A stretch of 64,000 nucleotides of DNA from CAIKMD01 sp963702925. Its GTDB lineage: Bacteria; Pseudomonadota; Alphaproteobacteria; ATCC43930; CGMCC-115725. Position 1 is the first letter of the stretch. Each line of letters begins with the position of its first letter. The DNA is taken from assembly GCA_963702925.1 (NCBI GenBank), contig OY969771.1:744001-808000 (forward strand). The letters run 5' to 3'. Below the pieces are notes generated by a model. It had not been told where the DNA came from and did no database searches. It saw only the letters and a list, made by a program, of their open reading frames with translations. Positions 61,201 through 64,000 of this stretch are shown here, piece by piece. Both the position numbers and the translations under genes were made by a program.

Positions 61201-64000
61201 GCTTGATCGAGCCGCCATCGACATAAGCGCCGCCGGCCACGGATTCCGGATCGGCGCCGCGATCATTCACCCATAAGCCGCTGGCATCGAGCACGGCGCT
61301 CGAACCGATCGTCAAGTTATACGGGCCTGGTGCATTCGCAGACGGCGCCTGCCCGAGAAGACCGCTAGCGCTCGAGGTCGTCTCGATGCTGATGCTGCCC
61401 GAATGCGCGGTGAGCTGGCCCTCGATATCGGCGCTGCCGCCTTTAAAGCTGATCGAGCCGCGAGGCGCCACGGTAAGCTCCGCGCCGGGCGCGACTGTCA
61501 CCACGCCGCCGGTCGTCGCCGTGATTTGGGCGAAGCCGGCTTGCGACAGCAAGTCAGCCGACAGCGACGTGTCCGTGAGCCGGTCGGCCGGCAAGGGGTC
61601 GCCCGGCAGGAAGCCAGCATCCAGCGGCGGCGTGTCCTCAGCGATCGTGAGGCTGTTCGCGTTGAAAGGATTGATATTGGCAATCGTCAACGCGCCTGCC
61701 GTCGGCATTGCCATAGGATCGGCTGCAACACTATGCGCGGTGGAAGCCGAGGGGCGTTTTCCGGCCGCGTTTTGCAGCTCACCATCGATCACGCCGGCCT
61801 CGAAGGACCCGTCGAGCACGAAGCTGGCGCCGTTGAGCGTGATCGTGCCAGCATCGCGCCCTTCGACATACCCCGGCTCGGTCCGGCCGGCGTAAAGCGG
61901 ATCGACGAAAGTTTCGGTAATGCCCCAATGAGCGTGGTCGAGCGTGGAGACGCCGGCAATTCCGACATAGGTTTGGAGCGGACTCGCATTGCCGATGTTG
62001 ACGACATGGCCATCGGCGGTGAGGAGCTCGGTCGTCGCGTTCTGACCAGCGAGATATTGAATGTAACCGCCGGCGACATCGACCACCGCACGCTGCTGGA
62101 TCACGATCTCGCCGGTCTGCGCCCCGCTTTGGGTCGTGTCGCCGTTGCTGCCTTTCGCGAAAGACATCGTCACCTTGCCGCCGGTGGTCAGCAACTGGTC
62201 GAGGCTGACGGGAATGTCGCCCGCCAAACCACTGACATCGGCGAGCGGCGTGCCGATCCAGCTCGCGCCGTTGAAGGTTCCGCTCTGTCTTACGTCGACG
62301 GTCAGGCTTTGCCCAACCAGCACGCCATCGCGTTGCAATGGCTGGTCGGCGAATTCGTTGCCGAACGGCTTGAAGGTCAGGAAATTCGCCGACATCGGGA
62401 GGATGACATCATCGAGGCCGGAAACGTCGATGGTGCTGTCGCTCGCCATATAAATTCGCGGCGCAACTTGCTCAGCGTTGCTGAGTTCCGATAGCTGCCC
62501 AGGCTGAGGATCAAGCAGCAGTGCCTGCGGGTAGATGCCGATATTGACGTCCCCGGGCGGATTATTGGTGCTCGATACGAGCTGCGTGCCAAGCACGCCG
62601 ACCGTTGCGCCGGGAGCGATCACCAGCGAGCCGGGCTCGAAATCGACGAGATGGCCCTGCATCTCGATCTTGCCGGGCTGAAAGTCGCTGATCGTGCTTG
62701 CCGGCAAGGTCTCGCCGGTTTCGTCAGGCAGAATCTGCACCGTGCTGCCGGCGGCAAGCGTCAAATTCAGCCGCCCATCGAGGAAGATTTGGCCGTTGCG
62801 CGAGATGCCGGTATTTGCCTCGATGACGCCACCTGCGCTATTGGCGACGTTGTCGCCATTGAGGATGACGACGCCGCGCGAGGCGTCTATGAAGCCGGCA
62901 TTCGTCACGGTGCCCGGCGCGCTAATCTGGCCGGAGCCGTCGAGACGCCAAGGCGCGGCCATGGGTGTCGTCGGTCCGCCCGGATAGAGCACCGGTTGCG
63001 TGAAGTTCACGCCCACGCCGCGGAAGGTTGGATCGGTGTTCAGCGTAAACGCTTGGCCACTGCCATTCCCGGTCGCGCTGCCGATGCCCGCGTCGAGATA
63101 GGCGCCGGGCGTCAATTGCACCGCTTGCGCCGCGACCATCAAGGTTTCGCCCGACGGCGTGCTGATGGTGCCGCCATTGGTCACGTTGGGCGCGAACATA
63201 TAGACGAAGCCGCCGGCGTCGGGCGAGATCGACGGCGCGATATTCGCGGTAATGGTCGCGCCGGCATCGACCGTGATATCGCCTTCGACCTGAGTGTCGT
63301 TGGCATTGTAGGAAAAGCTGAAATTCCCCGGCACGTTCGCCGGGTTGGTGATGCCGTTGTTGAGGAAGAAGGCGTTGCGTTCGGCCGTCGACATGTTGGG
63401 ATTGCCGACATCGAGCGCGGATGCGATCAGCGAATGGACGTTGACCTGCGAATTGGGCCCGAAAATGATCCCGTTGGGATTGATGACGTAAACATTGCCG
63501 GGGGCCTGGATCGAGCCGAGGATATAGGATGGCGAGGCGACGAAGCGCGAGCCGCCGGCGCCGGGCGGCCCGGCAACCACGCGGTTGAGAACCGTCCAGT
63601 CGGCGTGGCTCTGCTGATCGAAGACCAAGGTCTCGCCGCGGTTGAGATCGAAACTTTGCCAAGTCAGGATGGCGTTGGCCGAAGTCTGCTGGACCGTCGC
63701 GGTCGTCCCGCTCTTCTGCAGCGGATCGGCGTTCACCCAGAGCGCGGGATTGGTATCGTCGACCGGATTGAGTCCCGAAAGCGGCGTCCCGTTCCAGGCG
63801 CTGCCGTTGAGCGGCGCGTTGTTGAGGGTAAGCGCGGCGCTGGCGCTGGCCGCCGCTTGCGCGGCCGCCATGTTTCGAATCGCCTGCGAGGCCTGAGCGA
63901 GGTGCGCGGCGGAAAGCGCGAGCTGCGCCTGCACGGCAGGACTCGAAAGCGGGCTCGACACCGCGGCGGCGCGCTGGCTCGCGCGCGCCAGCGCCGAGGG
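52154..64000 (-). CDS. Giant two-partner-secretion exoprotein (filamentous haemagglutinin family), 5' end outside window
   Basis: The frame is open from the right edge to 52154, giving 3,948 residues here; the signal peptide and true start lie beyond 64000. An Ala-rich helical stretch precedes a TPS domain at about residues 75-300 of the visible part, with QTSANAILTWQSFDLNRGE, VLNRVVAG and the motif NPNGI (bases 63481 to 63467). A very long repetitive beta-helix rich in Gly, Ala, Asp, Asn, Thr and Ser follows, with turns such as GGxxxLxA. The last 150 residues, with LIAPRGTVNAGAAGLRSSGNL, and SLITVEVLGYGG, resemble the C-terminal family annotated as DUF3739, and the protein ends with a Cys pair (DCSSSNSTNCDAP). 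It is probably a fibrous surface adhesin passed through the TpsB at 42854. Confidence 0.92.
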   Translation of the reverse strand, partial: PSALARASQRAAAVSSPLSSPAVQAQLALSAAHLAQASQAIRNMAAAQAAASASAALTLNNAPLNGSAWNGTPLSGLNPVDDTNPALWVNADPLQKSGTTATVQQTSANAILTWQSFDLNRGETLVFDQQSHADWTVLNRVVAGPPGAGGSRFVASPSYILGSIQAPGNVYVINPNGIIFGPNSQVNVHSLIASALDVGNPNMSTAERNAFFLNNGITNPANVPGNFSFSYNANDTQVEGDITVDAGATITANIAPSISPDAGGFVYMFAPNVTNGGTISTPSGETLMVAAQAVQLTPGAYLDAGIGSATGNGSGQAFTLNTDPTFRGVGVNFTQPVLYPGGPTTPMAAPWRLDGSGQISAPGTVTNAGFIDASRGVVILNGDNVANSAGGVIEANTGISRNGQIFLDGRLNLTLAAGSTVQILPDETGETLPASTISDFQPGKIEMQGHLVDFEPGSLVIAPGATVGVLGTQLVSSTNNPPGDVNIGIYPQALLLDPQPGQLSELSNAEQVAPRIYMASDSTIDVSGLDDVILPMSANFLTFKPFGNEFADQPLQRDGVLVGQSLTVDVRQSGTFNGASWIGTPLADVSGLAGDIPVSLDQLLTTGGKVTMSFAKGSNGDTTQSGAQTGEIVIQQRAVVDVAGGYIQYLAGQNATTELLTADGHVVNIGNASPLQTYVGIAGVSTLDHAHWGITETFVDPLYAGRTEPGYVEGRDAGTITLNGASFVLDGSFEAGVIDGELQNAAGKRPSASTAHSVAADPMAMPTAGALTIANINPFNANSLTIAEDTPPLDAGFLPGDPLPADRLTDTSLSADLLSQAGFAQITATTGGVVTVAPGAELTVAPRGSISFKGGSADIEGQLTAHSGSISIETTSSASGLLGQAPSANAPGPYNLTIGSSAVLDASGLWVNDRGADPESVAGGAYVDGGSIKLLTDNNSFNSGGPTDYRDLTGNIMIGAGSLLDVSSGGRITTTGNFQLDSQGRPVGKGGNITLETYATGWVDSSAAPSQIPPTFAPPDAGIIFAGADHTAAGIVNAFDNAIHAFGFEQGGTLTVQAPTIQIGGAVPMIPTDGGGTQKDPGTFYLPQSFFAGNAFGSYTLSSVVGGTTVAAGTLTFQQQNLVAGTALESLATGGKASAVAGLGFLPDVQRSPVNLTLAATLPGAPFPYSPDAQAPQVILTIAPGAVINADPGAVINLDVTGRVSSDASSQAYPVASQIGVAEIAGAIHAPGGTINLAGGNQSEFWLDPQAVLDVSGTEVVNTLQTRFTAGSILPGGRVNVTGSASSALVALPGSRINVSGASGTLDFLVDQPSNSVTGPQYVAKPVWSDAGAIDFSVATLLYDGDFQASAGAAQGNGGSLTVSLPVQSGNITVQNGFAVPAGMTPTQDLGSRVGQVIFEPDRLVGSGIANLTLTAGNLSGDTIASAPTISSAENYKPGTITFFDAVNIAGLQSLALDAATIALATSTGATAPADVALDANYVALRGSGSGSTQGGTGTLTVSGDTIDIAAGGPVGVALGLSGVATADFISSGDIRLRVPLAGMAQDTTMAGELVSAGDMTFQAARIYPVSSVDFTLKSSNPTGTITFLGNGTAAAAPLSAGGAVSVDAAHIVQDGTLLAPLGTIRLGAELIADLSPNDPDTGNFVATQSVTLGAGSVTSVSLNGAIVPYGQTADGANWSYNSLNGTPLAGPPEKSLFVNGASVTMAAGSTVDLGGGGDIQAMEFVPGTGGTRDVLAGPNVYAIVPGYNPAAAPVDLDFLANLGDSVPAAGSSVFLSGGPGLPAGIYTLLPAHYATLPGAYRVTVLPNSQDALASRNTVLQDGTIVTAGHFANPEAGTQSARSVAFEVQSSSVWRQYSEIDQTSGNSYFAQSSFANSAGALPRLPIDAGHAVFNASSTLDLSGQLLSTPGAGGRGAEVDISAQDIEIVSRGATASAGYVGIDATELTDLGVDSLLIGGVRGAGSDGDVITAVANSVVVANDASAPLVAPELIFTTKVGSTANDPNAARSLEVDSGSVIEAAGALAPGSATAYRIGDVANKIRGEGALLSVSTGSPLAIARQNVASPVALLNIMAGATIAGPSLTLDSTDLITIDGASLSASSVSIASRDISFGAVPAKADGFTVTAGTLAQLEQAQTLSLRTYGKGATPGTINFYGTSGVSLGAAGSELTLDTSALVAQNGGTVTLGADTVRLVNSGIAPPTIVAGTGSLQVNATNIDLGSGDKVLSGFASANFAASQEIAFVNTGSLASGSANLGFNAPRVLVGAGAQQAVTSAGSVSFGQAGANAPVSQPDLGGTLIVTAASISDNTLIEALAGGVTLEATTGDVALGSDAAILATGFVQNFFDVSRIASGGTVQLLADHGNVTAATGAVIDVSSAAGQPGDAGTVVLSAPNGVLSSNGGAFDFGVIAGSVPRDGGGSLTIDAQGIGTTALALPSLYSNAVSIELRQGNLDIGQNLTAQNVTLTADAGVITVDATIDASGAKGGTIALWGGQGVTLDAGSQLLATASDPTKNGGSVVIGTEVAGTNGSASPGVIDLAGGIIDVSNTANAANGGAVRLRAPLIGASNDDVPIDPVNTTIAGASSVTVEGFEVFTPENSAFNGVIDPLNQPGFYGSCDAAGVCTGTLVSFVENFGLSASSQAKFASIPASILHYQPGIDLVNDNPNVNNGDITVASNWNLASGIYDPTTQQITKLFYRVGESPTGEAPALTLRAARDVSINADISDGFFQTENRTDPTYVAALNKWIKNFGGGAVTSNDGGYILAGAAYAEGATPPPVAPYDPLANVISPVGSANDQAPIAEADLFPLIADPNGAIVGPTGNFTAIGSSSYRITAGANLGSANPLAVQPLASFADNNGTALAGHGNVVLDGHTHVTSVFGNYNIPTIVRTGTGSIDIAAARDFILADTLAPGVVYTAGRNAAPLPDPGFTMEPISPGSSTLIPVATNPSGFLSPQILRCSPNDGCFPDGVITAPAYPVDGGHLTVFAQQDIIGNQLPDVVSSGNNVSTGGAATAADREYFWPWLIAQSTALSDTEAGAFSPLSALLSTGTASTPAQTSWWINFGSFDQGLMSVGGDITVTAGRDISRLSVSAPTTARVSGGLSATLGTGTVVANVPVMNLNPSGDLTVIAGRDLLSGAYYEGSGDATIRVGGSVAPNWAVKFTSNGQTEAVSTVLAVDTGTITLDARGSINLAGVVSATSLRNVADTSVHASASMWVSSYGPNSKVALEAVSGDVLVNSLSDPTILTDSRNEDNGSSPGFPGVTNDPANFEAAALLGNVAVANSMELAASQTGSLDLLADGSVRTYFSQKNGVESYLQPDAIIAGPSLVEQVFDPASPLAGFGPAPGSPAADMGALLLHTGDSNPDLFYAVSGDVVSGPAASGGAPVNSTTAPLSWEIDKPAVVRAGQDIIDLSFFGQNLAPTDVTQIIAGRDLFYTGAWQTALGSTLNGIIRAANGIGENSAGLSLAGPGFFDIEAGRNLGPFLPAFADALAANIPGDKTGTGIITFGNTLAVGNRLMLDDQNPANGNFNSFANDQNFLLPRQGADIVTLFGVAKGADYQAVINTYINPATATSAQNYMPALQLFIQELTDPAGPVPSADQAWADFNALSPELQHIFVDNLFFAVLHQAGNTKQYADGYSIIDTLFPTSLGYTDNGANANGPASRVATGNLEMLHATIKTLQSATIPVQRLDGFTSEGAAGGDIFILGPGGNIDVGSEAVEVNPNLTNSSLGILTLDNGTIDTFTDGSVLVDQSRVLTVQGGNVLMWSSNGDLDAGRGAKSTVDFKPLTVGFDNADVQFLNLNGLVTGAGIGTIQATPDAPPASVSLIAPRGTVNAGAAGLRSSGNLSIAALQVLNAANISAVGSVSGVPQAVSVNLGSLESAGSTAGSAAQTAQDAAAAAGRNSQGTPRELPSLITVEVLGYGGDTGGNSGNADCSSSNSTNCDAP

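Overview
The window is a GC-rich, densely coded stretch of chromosome from a free-living alphaproteobacterium. The order cannot be fixed from sequence alone; a Hyphomicrobiales- or Rhodospirillales-like organism is likely, given a FixL-like kinase, FNR/FixK-type boxes, the GlnT/Glx/SoxBDAG gene set and LysR-controlled one-carbon nitrogen genes. No rRNA, tRNA, CRISPR array, insertion sequence or prophage was seen.

Region 1 (1-16.3 kb) looks like a low-oxygen/stress island. It holds part of a molybdenum hydroxylase, ChaB, Hsp20, a FixL-like haem-PAS kinase, a stand-alone receiver followed by an ABC-2 exporter, an ftsH-cytochrome c operon, an ADP-forming acyl-CoA synthetase fused to an acetyltransferase, a nitroreductase, a fused [2Fe-2S]/molybdopterin oxidoreductase and a K+-channel-like protein. 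Five intergenic sites match TTGAT-N4-ATCAA at 8 to 10 of 10 positions, which suggests one FNR/FixK-type regulon.

Region 2 (16.3-29.1 kb) is mixed housekeeping and envelope functions: a FecR/OmpA-lipoprotein pair, a metallo-beta-lactamase-fold hydrolase, an MscS-like channel with a cyclic-nucleotide domain, a membrane-anchored Mur-ligase-like protein with an alpha/beta hydrolase and a divergent ATP-grasp ligase, a fumarylacetoacetase-family hydrolase with a substrate-binding-like protein, a protein kinase fused to an apparently dead PP2C domain, and an amino-acid permease.

Region 3 (29.7-41.9 kb) encodes what reads as the complete N-methylglutamate pathway for methylated amines: mgsABC (N-methylglutamate synthase), gmaS (gamma-glutamylmethylamide synthetase) and mgdABCD (N-methylglutamate dehydrogenase, SoxBDAG-like). 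A gamma-glutamylcyclotransferase ends the mgd operon. An XRE-cupin regulator and a LysR regulator are divergent to the two operons.

Region 4 (42.0 kb to the right edge) is the most unusual. It is a two-partner-secretion locus with its own Ton-like energising module: a structured leader with a terminator, a small secreted protein, an FhaC/ShlB-type TpsB, an ExbB-type channel fused to DUF2341 and LamG-like domains, ExbD, TonB, a porin with proline-rich repeats, a coiled-coil periplasmic protein, a PpiC isomerase and a trypsin-like protease. Convergent to these is a giant filamentous-haemagglutinin-like TpsA of more than 3,900 residues whose 5' end lies beyond the window. This arrangement suggests energised assembly or export of the exoprotein and is the best candidate for an undescribed system.
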